Below are positions 18,951 to 30,644 of a DNA stretch of 64,000 nucleotides, piece after piece (positions within the stretch are counted from its first letter, which is position 1; every line of letters starts with the position of its first letter). Origin of the DNA: Paraniabella defluvii (lineage in GTDB: Bacteria > Bacteroidota > Bacteroidia > Chitinophagales > Chitinophagaceae); the NCBI GenBank assembly GCA_019316985.1, contig CP079215.1, positions 1,984,001-2,048,000 on the forward strand. Direction: 5' to 3'. Below the pieces are notes generated by a model that was not told the DNA's origin, made no database searches, and saw only the letters and a program-made list of their open reading frames with translations. The position numbers and the translations under genes are program-made.

Positions 18951-19652
18951 ATGTTTGGAATGCTGGAAAAAATGAGGATGGATGGTTTCGGTAGCCCGGA
19001 TTTTTTTCGGGCTACCTGGGAACGTTTTTCGTTCAGATCAATCCGGAATCATTTGTAAGAAACTATACGATCAGTTACCGCGAAGAAATAGCGGCCGGTA
19101 AAGAGGAACGCAATCGCAATATAACTATACCCAGCCGCAGGTAATGGATATAGAATTTTTACTGGACGCTACAGGTGTTGTACCCTCCAACGGCATCCCT
19201 GAACCCTCCGACCTGGTGAGCGCTGTGGCTCCTCTGGAGCTGATGGCAAAGATCGCTTTATTAAAGCGCGTAGTTTACAACTATGTAGGAGATGCCCATG
19301 AACCGCCATTTGTAAAGCTAACATGGGCGCTTGAAACTTTTCGTTGCAGGCTACAGTCTTTAAACATTACCTATAAATTATTTAAACCTGACGGTACACC
19401 GCTTCGGGCCTTAATAAAGTGCTCTTTCAAGGAGTATATACCAGATAATGAAAACGCAGCGGTAACCTTAGCTACTTCTCCCGATCTTACCCATATACGT
19501 ATAGCCAAACAGGGCGACTCACTGCCGCTTATGTGTTATACTATTTACGGCGATGAAAGCTTATATCTCGAAGTAGCCCGTGTTAATAATCTGACCAATT
19601 TCAGAAAACTGGAAGATGGTCAGCGAATTTTTTTCCACCTATTCAAAAATAA
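18951..19652 (+). CDS. eCIS tube-baseplate LysM protein (Afp7/Pvc7-like)
   Basis: Adaptor joining the tube to the spike and baseplate. ATG at 18951 gives MFGMLEKMRMDGFGSPDF; after restoring a T near 19005 and another near 19025 it continues FFVQINPESFVRNYTISY, the conserved N-terminal domain of CIS tube proteins. The C-terminal LysM domain starts around SPDLTHIRIAKQGDSLPLMC and ends LEDGQRIFFPPIQK, with stop TAA at 19650-19652 after another lost T. About 234 residues. The next gene begins at 19653, with no gap. A strong inverted repeat sits at 18990-19016 in its 5' part. Confidence 0.9.
18990..19016 (+). repeat. Perfect 9-bp inverted repeat inside the Afp7-like gene
   Basis: GGTAGCCCG (18990-18998) and CGGGCTACC (19008-19016) form a GC-rich stem with a T-rich nine-base loop, only 40 bases after the start codon. 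Such a stem can slow ribosomes and could also be why sequence consensus fails in the T run of the loop. Confidence 0.5.
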
Positions 19653-21404
19653 ATGCCGCCAACCGATCCATACCAACGCATCCGCCCACATCAAGTGTGG
19701 TAACCTTTTCCGTAAAAATAGAAGGAGAAACTATACCAAGGATGGTTGGTGTGAAGAGTATCGTTATATCCCGACAGGTAAATAAAATTCCCAGGCTGTC
19801 ATTAACGGTTTTAGATGGCAATGCTTCGCAAAGTAATTTTGATATCAGCAATCAGGAGTATTTTATACCCGGGAAAAAAATAGAGATTAATGCCGGATAT
19901 AATTCTCAGGAAGAACTTTTGTTTGCAGGAATTATTATAAGGCACTCCATAAAAATTAATGTGAATGAAACAGCATTGATAGTGGAAGCTGCCGACGCTT
20001 CTTTTAAAATGACCCTGAACCCGAAAAGAAAAGTATTTAATGAAATCTCCGACAGCCAGCTTATTGAAGATATTGCAGGAAGCTATACTATAGATGCAGA
20101 TATTGAAACGACTTCCGTAACCCATGCCGAGTTGATGCAATACTTTGCAACGGACTGGGACTATATTCAAACCAGGGCAGAAGCAGCAGGAAAATTGTGT
20201 TACTGCGAAAATGGGAAACTGGTGGTAAAGGCACCGGAGCTCGACGCGGAACCCATACTGGAACTGGTTTACGGCGCAACCATAAAAGAGTTAAATGCAG
20301 AGATCGATGCACGCTTTCAGTACAGCGGTGTGCAGGGGCTATCGTGGAATTCAGCAAACCAGGAGCTTCTTAACATCGGGGCAGAAAGCCCGGCTATAAA
20401 CGAGCCGGGAAACATCAATTCTCTGAAAATATATCGGCTGTTGCACAGGATACCCCTGTTGTATTAATGCACGGGGGCAATGTAAAAGAACAGGAATTAA
20501 AAAGCAGAATTGATGCTCAACTGCTGAAAAGCAGACTGGCTAAAATACGGGGAACTGTTAAGATAACGGGTTACCCTGGTGTAATGCCGGGTCATATGAT
20601 AAAGCTTAGTGGAGTGGGCGATCGCTTCGCCGGCAATTCTTTTGTGAGTGGTGTTCGCCACGACATTAGCAACGGACTCTGGGAAACCGTGGTGCAATTT
20701 GGAGTTAATCATAAGTGGTTTGCCGAAGACAATGATATACAACCGTTGGCGGCAGCAGGTTTTACGCCCCGGTAAAAGGGCTTCAAATAGGCGTGGTAAC
20801 CAATCTCGAAAATGACCCCGAAGGTGAGCACCGGATAAAAGTAAAAATACCCATTGTGGATAACGATGGGGAGGGATTGTGGTGTAAAATGGCGATGCCT
20901 GACGCAGGAAATAATCGCGGATTTTATTTCAGACCCGAAATAGGAGATGAAGTAGTAATAGGCTTTTTAAGCGAAGACCCTAATTATGGAATTGTTTTGG
21001 GATGCCTGCATAGCAGTACCAAACCTGCCCCTGTCAATGCGTCAAATAGTAATCATGAAAAAGGAATTGTTACCAGGTCTCAAATGAAATGGTTATGGAA
21101 CGATGAAAAGAAAACATTAACCATTGAAACACCTGCGGGCAATACCGTTTTGGTAAGTGATGATGAAAAAGAAATTCAGCTGAAGGATGAGCATGGTAAT
21201 TCAATTCAAATGAATAGAGACGGGATTACGATCCAGTCTTCAAAAGATATCGTTTTAAAAGCTGCGTCGGATATGACGATTGAAGCGGGGAAAAGTGCTG
21301 CGTTGAGTGCAGGACACACATTGAAGGCATCAGCTGATGGCCAGGCAGAATTGAGCAGCAGCGCCATTACAATCATTAAAGGATCACTGGTTCAGATAAA
21401 TTAA
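19653..21404 (+). CDS. eCIS spike protein, VgrG/gp27-gp5-like (Afp8/Pvc8)
   Basis: Trimeric central spike at the tube tip. It begins MPPTDPYQRIRP; one base is lost near 19690 and the frame continues SSVVTFSVKIEGETIPR, then gp27-like domains with IEINAGYNSQEELLFAGIII, TSVTHAELMQYFATDWDYI and KLCYCENGKLVV. Further shifts lie near 20440 and 20775. The C-terminus is the OB fold and beta-helix: GVVTNLENDPEGEHRIKVKI, MAMPDAGNNRGFYFRPEIGD, EVVIGFLSEDPNYGIVLGCL, and many short beta-repeats such as TPAGNTVLVSDDEKEIQLKD. About 584 residues after correction. It is directly followed by the PAAR tip gene. Confidence 0.94.
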
Positions 21405-21409
21405 ATACT

Positions 21410-21699
21410 ATGCCGGCTGCAGCAAGAATAGGCGATATGCATGTTTGTCCCATGATGGTGGGAAACGTACCACATATAGGGGCCCTGTTATAAATGCATC
21501 AGCGGCAACTGTTATGATAGCCGGCTTACCTGCTGCAACCGTTGGGGATATGCTTAGCTGCTCGGGTCCGCCTGATACCATTATAAAGGGCTCGGCAACA
21601 GTGATGATCGGTGGTAAGCCCGCTGCCAGGATGGGAGATTGTACGGCTCATGGAGGTACCATTATTGCAGGCGCAGCAACCGTACAGATAGGAGGATAA
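21410..21699 (+). CDS. eCIS PAAR-repeat spike tip protein (Afp10-like)
   Basis: Sharp metal-bound cone that caps the VgrG-like spike. It starts MPAAARIGDMHVCPMM; a G lost near 21482 separates this from the rest, VPHIGGPVINASAATVMIAG, LPAATVGDMLSCSGPPD, IIKGSATVMIGGKPAARMGD and CTAHGGTIIAGAATVQIGG. The His/Cys pattern of PAAR metal ligands (H near the start, C in CSGPPD, CTAHGG) is visible. About 96 residues, a bare PAAR domain with no effector extension. Confidence 0.93.
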
Positions 21700-21725
21700 T
21701 AATTACTATAAAAAAGAATAACACT

Positions 21726-22143
21726 ATGTCAACTCCATTTGGTATAACTGGTCGGGGATGGTGCTTTCCCCGGCCTTTCGAAGAAAGACAGGAACAGTGG
21801 ATATGCTTTTAGAAGAAGCGGAAATAAACAGCAGCCTTGAGGTACTGCTTAGCACCGCTACCGGAGAAAGAGTAATGTTATCCGGTTATGGTTGCGACTT
21901 AAGAGAGTTTTTATTTGAGCCATTGACCACCACCCTAAAAACACTGATGTCTGATAAAATAAAAAAAGCGATTCTTTATTATGAGCCAAGGATCGTTGCG
22001 CACGATGTTTTAATCAATCAATCGGAGGAGCCGGAGGAAAGATCTCAATCAAAATAGAGTATACGATACGAACCACCAATAGCCGGTTCAATTACGTATA
22101 CGACTATTATATTACAGAAGGGGCTGAAATAAGAAACAGGTAA
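21726..22143 (+). CDS. eCIS baseplate wedge protein, gp25-like (Afp9)
   Basis: GPW/gp25-family baseplate protein that nucleates the sheath. ATG at 21726 gives MSTPFGITGRGWCFP. The N-terminus is scrambled by one or two indels near 21765-21780, after which GTVDMLLEEAEINSSLEVLL, YGCDLREFLFEPLTTTLKTL and KKAILYYEPRI match gp25. A third indel near 22020 leads to ISIKIEYTIRTTNSRFNYVY and the stop at 22141-22143. About 139 residues. It lies between PAAR and Afp11 genes, the usual order. Confidence 0.86.
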
Positions 22144-22152
22144 TGTTAGCCA

Positions 22153-25100
22153 ATGGCAGAAAAAAAAACCATACGATTTCATTTTGCAACGCGATGGCAG
22201 CAGTAGTACACAAAGAGCACAAACAATATTGCTGCAACCAGGCTACTTTAAACCAGACGAAAGAAGCCTCGATGATATATACCGGTTCGCCAAAAATTTT
22301 GCCGCCAAAGTAAACTTCTATGAATTTGAAAGTTTTGAAAACAGCATCATCACCGGTAACATAAAATTAACCGACTGCAAAGATGGCGACTGGACCCAGT
22401 TCTTTCAATCTGTAGATAGCAGTAGTATAGCCAGCAGAAATGACCTGGATCCACATCTTGCGTTATATTTTGCCTTTTTAAAATTGTTTGCTCATGCGCA
22501 GGACCATATTAACCAGTTTACAGAAAAACATATAGCGTTTTACTATAACAGTGTATTAGGCCTTGAAATGAAGCCTGGTATTGAAGACAACGCTTACCTC
22601 ATTTTTGAGCTGGCAAAAATGCCAACAATGTAATACTTGAAAAAGGTACACTGCTGGATGCCGGAAAGATCGGCAATATACCCGCAACCTATGGCATAAC
22701 AGATAATGTGATATTGAACAAGGCGGTGGTTGCTGATTTAAAAACGGGGGTATTAAGAAATGACGCTATTGAACTGGCCCATAGAACTGATACAACAGAC
22801 GGCGTGCTAAAAAAACTACCGGCAGATAATCCGTATTTTGATGCTTTTGGCTTACGCCATATTGCCGAAGCACAAAAACAAAGAGCCCGGATAGGGTTTG
22901 CCATAGCATCACCCGTATTGCTTTTGAAAGAGGGTAACAGGAAAATGACTTTTTCCATTTCTTTATCAGGAGTAGGCAGCGATTTGAAAAAGGCAAATGC
23001 GATAAACTCCGTAGAGCTATTTCTGACGGGGAGAAAGAATGGTTGGGCGCCTACGAATGTTTGCTAACTTTTGGCGCTTTCCAGGCAGGTCGTCAAACGC
23101 TTGTAATCAGTTATTCGCTTTCAGCAAAAGATCCATCGGTAGCAGCCTACAACCCGGGGTACATAAAAATACTTTTAATACAAAACATCCCCTGGTACAG
23201 GTATTAATTAACACCGGCAAAACAGGAAATATCTTTCCACTTTTAAAAACAGTGCGTGTAGAGGATATTAAAATTGAGGTAGAGGTGCAGGATGTAAGTA
23301 GCCTGGAAATGGAAAATGACCTGGGTCGTATCGACTCAAAAAAGCCATTTTTACCTTTTGGAGCCACACCTAAAAAAGGTTCGGGGTTTATAATTTCTTA
23401 CGGAGAGCTGATGCAGAAAAGTGTGTCTGAATTCCAGCTGCAGGTTGACTGGTTAGGAGCACCGTCCAATTTTTCCGGTCATTACAGTCTTTACGGAGGA
23501 ACCAACAATAATAATAGTTTTACTGCAACTTATTCGGCATCGGATGGTAGCAGCGGAACCACTTTACTTTTTAATCCGGCAGATGCGGGAGCCACTGTTA
23601 AATGGCCGGCATCTCCTTTCGTTTTCACCTGGCCTCAATGGCGGCTCAGGACCTCCCCGGTAGTGTGTATAAAAGTTATCATAGTCTTTTTAGTAATCCT
23701 AATTATATTGATGTGCTTAAAACCAGGGCAACGGTACAGGCGGCCAGCCAGATTAAAGTACAAAATAATTTCGAGCCCGGAGGGTTTATTCGTTTTACTG
23801 AACCGCAGTTTTATGCATGAAATATACGGGCGTGTTTTTGCAGAACAGGCTATAAAGCAGGCCGGCAGCACAACGGTGTCACTACCGAATGAACCCTATA
23901 CTCCAACTATCAGGCAAATCCGGTTGAGCTACAAAGCGGCAACACAGCAGCATTTTTCAAATGAAAATTCGTTCACAGCGTTTAATAAAAAAGACGTGCA
24001 GCTTTTTCATATAGATCTTTTTGGTCAGAGTGAGCAACACGGACATTTAAAAAACCGGGCACAGGAAGAAGTAGGAAATGATATAATGATCGATCCCGCT
24101 ATTTACTTACTGCCACAGCAACTTACTGCTTTTTTATATTGGCCTGGCCGATTTAATACCCGGGCAAAGTATCAGCCTGTTACTGCAATTGGCCGAAGGC
24201 ACCTCCGATGCAGATGCAGCACCACTAACCACGGCCTGGCATGTACTCTGCAACAACGAGTGGAGGCCATTCGCCGGGAGGGAAGTATTAAGAAACGAAA
24301 CAAATAATTTGTTGCAAAGCGGTATCGTAACATTAGCCGTTCCAGAATCTGCCACTACAGATAATACATTAATGCAGGATGGATTGGTGTGGATCAGAGC
24401 ATCAATATCAGGCGATACCGGATCTGTATGCCTGTTCGAAAAAGTATTGGCGCAGGCGGCAAAAGCTAACTATCGCGCCAACGGCCCTTTACCCGGTTCG
24501 GGCAGTGTTCAGGCAGGAACGATCCAAAAGCTGGTTAAAAAATCTGCGCATGTCAAACAAGTATCCCAGCCGTTTTCTTCATCCGGCGGCCGTGCGTGTG
24601 AAACAGAAGAGTTATTTAAGTTGCGTGTAAGTGAAAGATTGAGACATAAACAAAGGGCTGTAACCAACTGGGATTGGGAGCACCTGGTATTGCAGGAGTT
24701 CCCGGAATTGTATAAGGTAAAATGTCTGAACCATTTTAATGATAAAGATACATGTTGCCGGGCCGGCCATCCGGGCGCGGTAACCCTGGTAGTCGTTCCC
24801 CAGGTGCATAACAAAAATTTTTATAACCCCTGCAGCCTAAAGTAAGCACACTGGTTCGCGAAAAAATAAAAGCATTTTTGCAGCCACAGATGTCTTTTTT
24901 ACCAGTGTCTTTATCTCCAATCCTGATTATGAAACGGCATTGCTGGATTTTAAAGTTCGCTTTCTTTCGGCCGGAGATTTCGGCGTTTACAGGGACCAGC
25001 TCAACCATGCAATAAAGAACTTCTTAACACCATGGGCGTTCACGAATACAGCTGGAATACACTTTGGAGGTTCGATTAACAAATCGGTATTACTGAATTT

Positions 25101-25263
25101 TATAGAAGAGCAACCCTATGTAAATTTTGTGACCGATTTGAAAATGTACCATGTAGATGAAAATGGCAACCGGAGTGCAGACCTGGATACTATAACTATT
25201 ATTAATCCTAAAGCGATATTGGTGAGCGCTTCGCAACATCAAATTCAGCCGTTTACAACCTAA
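22153..25263 (+). CDS. eCIS baseplate component, baseplate J/gp6-like (Afp11/Pvc11)
   Basis: Large wedge protein of the baseplate, about 1036 residues after correcting at least eight shifts (near 22178, 22625, 23030, 23105, 23625, 23815, 24170, 24835). Recognisable pieces in order: PYDFILQRDGSSSTQRAQTI, HLALYFAFLKLFAHAQDHIN, FYYNSVLGLEMKPGIEDNAY, VEVQDVSSLEMENDLGRIDS, KPFLPFGATPKKGSGFIISY, YTPTIRQIRLSYKA, PAIYLLPQ, ETEELFKLRVSERLRHKQRA, VTNWDWEHLVLQEFPELYKV and AVTLVVVPQV. The RxxERLRHKxRAVTxxDxE block is typical of Afp11. It lies next to the Afp12-like gene. Where exactly each shift sits cannot be fixed by reading alone. Confidence 0.88.
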
Positions 25264-25275
25264 GCCTTTTTCTAA

Positions 25276-27651
25276 ATGAACACCACGCCAACTATATCAA
25301 AATACCGCCGGTAGAAAAGACCCTTCACTACAAAAAGTTACGGGAAGAGGGAATGAAATACATACAGGAGCTGGGCAGTGATTTCTGGACGGACTATAAC
25401 GAACACGACCCGGGTATTACAATTCTTGAGCTGCTTTGTTATGCTATAACTGACCTGGGATATAGAACGAGTTTTCCTGTACAGGATTTGTTAGCTTCCG
25501 AAGAACAAAGTGAAGCAAATTTTCAAAAGCAATTTTTTACTTCTAAGGAAATACTCACAACCGAGCCGGTAAGCGGGCTGGATATAAGAAAATTGTTGAT
25601 CGATATCGACGGAGTAAAAAATGCCTGGCTTTTTAAATCGAAACAAACCCTGTTTTTTGATAAAAAAGAAAGCCGTATCGTTGGCGGCAGGCCCTTGACC
25701 AATCATACTTTCACCACATTCGACCTGAATGGCCTTTATGACATAAAAATTGAATTGGATGAAGAGCCTGTTATTAAAACTTGTGACGATAACACAACGG
25801 CGACAGAAGAAGAACGCGCAGCCCGGCAGGAAAAGATAAATGAGGTAATAAATAGAGTACGTCAGCGCTTTCATCAACACCGGCCATTGTGTGAAGATCT
25901 TATTGATGTATCAATAGTTGAGGAGCAGGAGATCCGTTTTTGTATGGATATTCAACTGGAAACTGCTGCAGATGCGAATGAAGTATATCCCTGGGTTCTT
26001 TATATGCTAGCCCGCTATTTATCTCCGCCTGTACGCCAGTATTCATTGAAGGAAATGATCGATGCTCAAAAGGCTGGCGGCGCACCCGCTTCCATGGACG
26101 ATATATTTAACGGGCCGGTATTAGATCATGGTTTTTTTAAAGAGGAAGAATTATGCGAAGCTGGCCTGAGAGAAAAGGTCTACGCTTCAGATATTATTAA
26201 CCTCCTGATGGATATACCGGGAGTAAGATCGATCCATCACTTTAAGATGAACTACTGTGAAGAAGCTAGGACTGTAAAAAATGAATGGATATTACCGGTA
26301 TCGCCGGGAAAAAACCGGTATTATGCTATTGTAAATCGGCAATAAACTTTTATAAAGATGTTATACCGGTTAAAGCACCGCTGCAGCAGGCTATAGTAAA
26401 ATGGATCGGCATATTACAGGCCGAACGAGCCGCGGCATTGGCGGTTACTTATGATGATTATCACTATCCGGGCGGTTCGTGGCGTAACCTGAACGCCTAC
26501 ACTTCCATTACTCGAAACCTGCCCCAGTGTTATGGAGTAGGAGATGATGGGCTTTCACCATCTGTACCTTTTTCACAAACAATAAAAGCGCTGCAGCTAA
26601 AGGGGTTCTTACTGTTTTTCGACCAGGTATTGGGCAATTATATAGCACAGCTAAACCAGCTAAAAAACTTGTTTCAAATAAAAGATAGCGGCATTGCTGA
26701 TATGGAAACAGGGACCTATTTTTTTCAAAAGCTCGAAGGGGTTAAAGAAATAGAATGGCTGATCGATGATTATCCGGCAATGGATAGGGAAGGAGGCTTG
26801 TTAGCGGAATTAGTCGGTCAGTACGACAATGTAACAGACCGCAAGAACCGCTTGCTGGATCATCTGCTTTCCAGGTTCGCAGAAAACTTTACAGAATATG
26901 TGCTTCAGATGTATTCACTGGAAGGACAACAATCTGCGCAAAAGGTGATCACATCCAAATCTTTTTTATTAAAAGAATACCCGGAGATCAGTGCCAGGAG
27001 AGCAACGGCATACGACTACTTTAACAGGGCAGACAAAAATGGAAATGCCGTTACTGTATGGGACAGCAAAAATGTTGCAGGAATGGAACACCGGCTTAGC
27101 CGTTTGCTTGGTATTGAAAATTATAACAGAAGAAGTCTTTCAGAAAATAGTGAGGAAGGTATGTTCCTGATAGAACATATTTTATTGCGGCCTGATATCC
27201 ATTTGCTGCAGGAGCAGGGAAGCCTTTTGAACCCCAAAATTTTATTCCGGTTTGCAACGGAGCTGATTGTGACGATTGCGAAGCAGATGCTTACTCTTTC
27301 AGGATTACCGTAATACTACCGGCGGAAACGGAGCGCTTCAAAAATAAAGACTTTAGAAACTATATTGAAAAAACAATAAGGCTTGAAACACCGGCCCATA
27401 TTTATCCACGCATATGCTGGTGGAGCAATGAAGCGCTTGCTGCTTTTGAACCGGTATATAAAAGCTGGCTGGAGTTAAAGCAGGCCGGCGAAGACCGTAC
27501 AACAGAAGGACTGTTGTTGTTGCAGCAACTGATTCAATTACTAAGTGAGCGAAAAAGTATTTATCCGCCGGGCATTTTAAGCGATTGTGATAATCCTGTT
27601 GAAAACCCCGTGATACTTGATCAAACCAATTTAGGCAATTTAAAAACCTGA
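25276..27651 (+). CDS. eCIS baseplate component (Afp12/Pvc12-like)
   Basis: Second large wedge protein. ATG at 25276 gives MNTTPTISKYR, then after one lost C near 25310 PVEKTLHYKKLREEGMKYIQ, ELGSDFWTDYNEHDPGITIL, ELLCYAITDLGYRTSFPVQD: the NEHDPGxTxLE motif marks this baseplate family. Two more shifts near 26300-26340 and 27245 expose the middle (WRNLNAYTSITRNLPQCYGV, LKGFLLFFDQVLGNYIAQLN) and the end (FRITVILPAETERFKNKDFR, ETPAHIYPRICWW). About 792 residues. Starts 12 bases after the Afp11-like stop. Assignment is firm at the level of eCIS baseplate; the Afp number is by position and motif. Confidence 0.88.
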
Positions 27652-27655
27652 TAAC

Positions 27656-30643
27656 ATGGCCACGAATATTAAACTGAACCAACCCGTTGATGGGCACTCT
27701 ATATTTAAAACCAACCAGCTTTTAACTGCAGCGCATTTAAATAGCATTGGCCGGTTTTTCGATTACCAGGACAGGCTTACCAGGGCCCGGATGCTGGGGA
27801 ATTGTTTGCGGGCTTAACGTGAATATCGCACAACGTTCTATAACCGTTAGTAAAGGCGTAGGTGTTACCAGTGACGGAGACCTGCTGTCTATAGATACTG
27901 ATGCGGCGTATACAGGCATCGCGCCTTATGATGATAAGGACGCTCAATACGATTTATTCCGCTCCCTGGTGAATGACAGGGAAACGCCAGCTCTATGGCA
28001 TCTTACACAAGACCAGCAGGAAGATGGCTTTATGCCTGTACCGGCATTTTTCGAAACAAGAGGTACACCTGCAGACTACGTAGCTGTTTTGTATAATAGC
28101 CAGTTTATTAAAGAGACGGATAATTGTTCCGGCGAAGACTGCGATGGAAAGGCAGACATGTATAGCAATAGCACACATGTATTGTTAATACACAGGAACG
28201 ATTACGACAGTATAATAAAAGAGAATAAATGCAGCGATGATTATTTTTTACCGGAAGTAGCAATTCCGAGAATACTGCTAAATGAGAAAGATAATATTTT
28301 CAGTTACGGAGATCTGCTTACTGCCTACAGGGCCGGCATTAATAGTGGCGTCAATTTATTACAGGGGCCATTAAAAGCTGCAACCGAAGCTGCAATGGTC
28401 TTAAAAGATTGTTATGAGGCTGGCGGGGACAAAAGCAATTTTTTACAGGCAAAGAAGTTTCGGCTCTCGCTCAGTTAAATGAAGTGGTTAAAACAGCCAT
28501 AGCAGAGAACAGGCAGGGTGTGCAATATGTATATGGTTTGCTGAAAGATGTTAGCCAGGCCTATGATGATTTTAAAGACAGCACATACGACTTATGTTAC
28601 GGGTGCTGTATAGCCGCGGATGCATTTCCCAAACATCTGGCTTTAGGTTTAATTCAGTCTGCAGCAGGTGTAGAGTCGAAATACCGGCAGGAGTTTATAG
28701 AGTCGCCTATACTGAATAATAAGAATGAAGAAGTAGAGCAGGCGTTAAAACTCTTTGCGCGTCTTGCCAAACTGGTGGCTTCTTTTTCGATACCAGAAAG
28801 GTCCGTTATCAGAATTACGCCATCGGCAGCAATACACGAAAAGCTGGAAAACAAACCCATACCATATTACTATGAGGCCGAAAATATTCTGGACGATTGG
28901 GCGCCAGCTTTAAGCCGGCGTAAGCGCAATAATACAATCCTTTCTTATCATGCCGCTTCTTATTCTTCCTTACCGCATATAACACAGCCACTGGCGTATA
29001 ATATGGATAAGTATTCTTTTTTAGGGTAGAAGGGCATGTGGGTAAAACCTATGACAATGCCTATACAACAATCGATAACCTGAGAAAGCAATATGACCTG
29101 CCGTTTGACATAGCGGGCGTTCAGCTGCAGAAAGAAAAGATCAGGTTTATTCCGCCTAAAACTATAAAGCCAGGGCTGCTTGATATTTTATACGATAAAG
29201 AGAAATTATTGCTGGGTTCTAAACTCGATTTCATAAAGAAGTATAATGATACTATTGCCATTAACCTGCCGGATGATAACGAGCTGAATCAACCCGCTAT
29301 TACAAAAGAGTATGGCGATCCCAAAGCATTAAAAAATATGGTACTCACAAAAAGGCAGAATTGGAAAACCAAATTACTAATGCAAAAACATTGCTGGCAA
29401 AACCTGTTGCAGAAACAGCCGGGAAAGTTGATTGGGATGATATGCATATAAACATGGCTAACGCCGGTGCGCAGATCAATAAAAACTCCAAATTGTTTAC
29501 GGCTGCGGCTTACAGGTCGCCAATAGAGAATCTGGCTGTATTGGAGCAACCCCAAACGCTGCTTTGGTTAGGCGACCTGTTGCTAAAACAAAAGCTGCAG
29601 GTGGAGGATGGCTATATCTTCAGCAACTTCCTGAAGCAAAACCCTCCATGTTACATGATGCAGGGGTATGCAAAGGCGGTACGTTTATATTGGTTTATGA
29701 AAAAACAGGCGATGTAGAAACAGTGGTGGCAGATTTTTATCTGCCTTATATTGCCAAGGCAGACCTGGTTGAAACTTCGGTAGACACTTCTCACCTGCCT
29801 GTAAGACCAGTAAGGGAAATTGATTTTAATATTTCAAAAGATATTATAAAACGCCCCATTTTAAATGCAGAGATTTTCAATATTAACGACCAGCTTGTAA
29901 AAGTAAAAGATTTAACGCAGCAGTCGGAGCGGGTATTGAACCAGAAGATAAATGAGTTTGATGGAAGGATCAACAAAGTGGGAGAGCAGGTTTTAAAGAA
30001 TGAGCAAAGCATAATACAAAAAGTGGATGTGGTAAAAGACAGGTATGAAAGCTCCTTCTCCAAACTCATCTCGTCGTACGATACAGTAGTAACAAAATCG
30101 AATGTTAAGGTAAACGGAACACAGCTGGGAGAAATAACGCGCGATGAATTTGAAACATTGGTTACCGGCGTACGCACAGAGTTCAATGGAAAGCTGGGCG
30201 ACTTTGAAACAAATATCAATAACCGGTTCAGTGCAGTTGCAAAAGACATTACGGATAGTAAAGCGCTCATTCAAAAAGCAAATACAGACATTAATTCACT
30301 GGATGTTAAGATTGCATCGGCACGCAACGAAATACTAGCCCAAACCGGCCAGGATATAAAAACAGTGAATGACAGGGTTACTGCTGTTAACAACACGCTT
30401 GATGCAAAAATAACACAATCAATAGCGGCTAATGATGCCCGGCTTAATACTGCTATTGCAGGCGTCAACCAAACAATTAATAATAACGCCAGCGCCTTCG
30501 ATCAAAAGCTGGCCACAACAAGAACAGAAATTTTAAATACAGCCGACAGAACCGCAACTGCCAAGCTAAATGCCCAAAAAGAAAGCTTCGACTCTTCTAT
30601 AACCAAGATCAATAATGACATTATTAAGATAAGACCACGTTAA
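27656..30643 (+). CDS. Large eCIS-associated protein with C-terminal coiled coil, fibre-like
   Basis: About 995 residues after correcting shifts near 27785, 28475, 29028, 29355 and 29700. It begins MATNIKLNQPVDGHSIFKTN and QLLTAAHLNSIGRFFDYQDR, contains GCWGIVCGLNVN and a Cys-rich patch CSGEDCDGKADM, and has a long C-terminal part from about residue 740 with heptad-like repeats (QQSERVLNQKINEFDGRINK, GDFETNINNRFSAVAKDI, DRVTAVNNTLDAKITQSIAA). This C-terminus resembles trimeric fibre stalks. Position after Afp12 and before the tape measure fits the Afp13 fibre slot, but I see no receptor-binding head, so a fibre role is inference. No enzyme motif seen. Confidence 0.65.
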
Positions 30644-30644
30644 G

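Noticed and set aside
29791-30270. Minus-strand ORF of 159 codons
   Set aside because: Antisense shadow of the coiled-coil region; the low-complexity repeats keep the opposite frame open.
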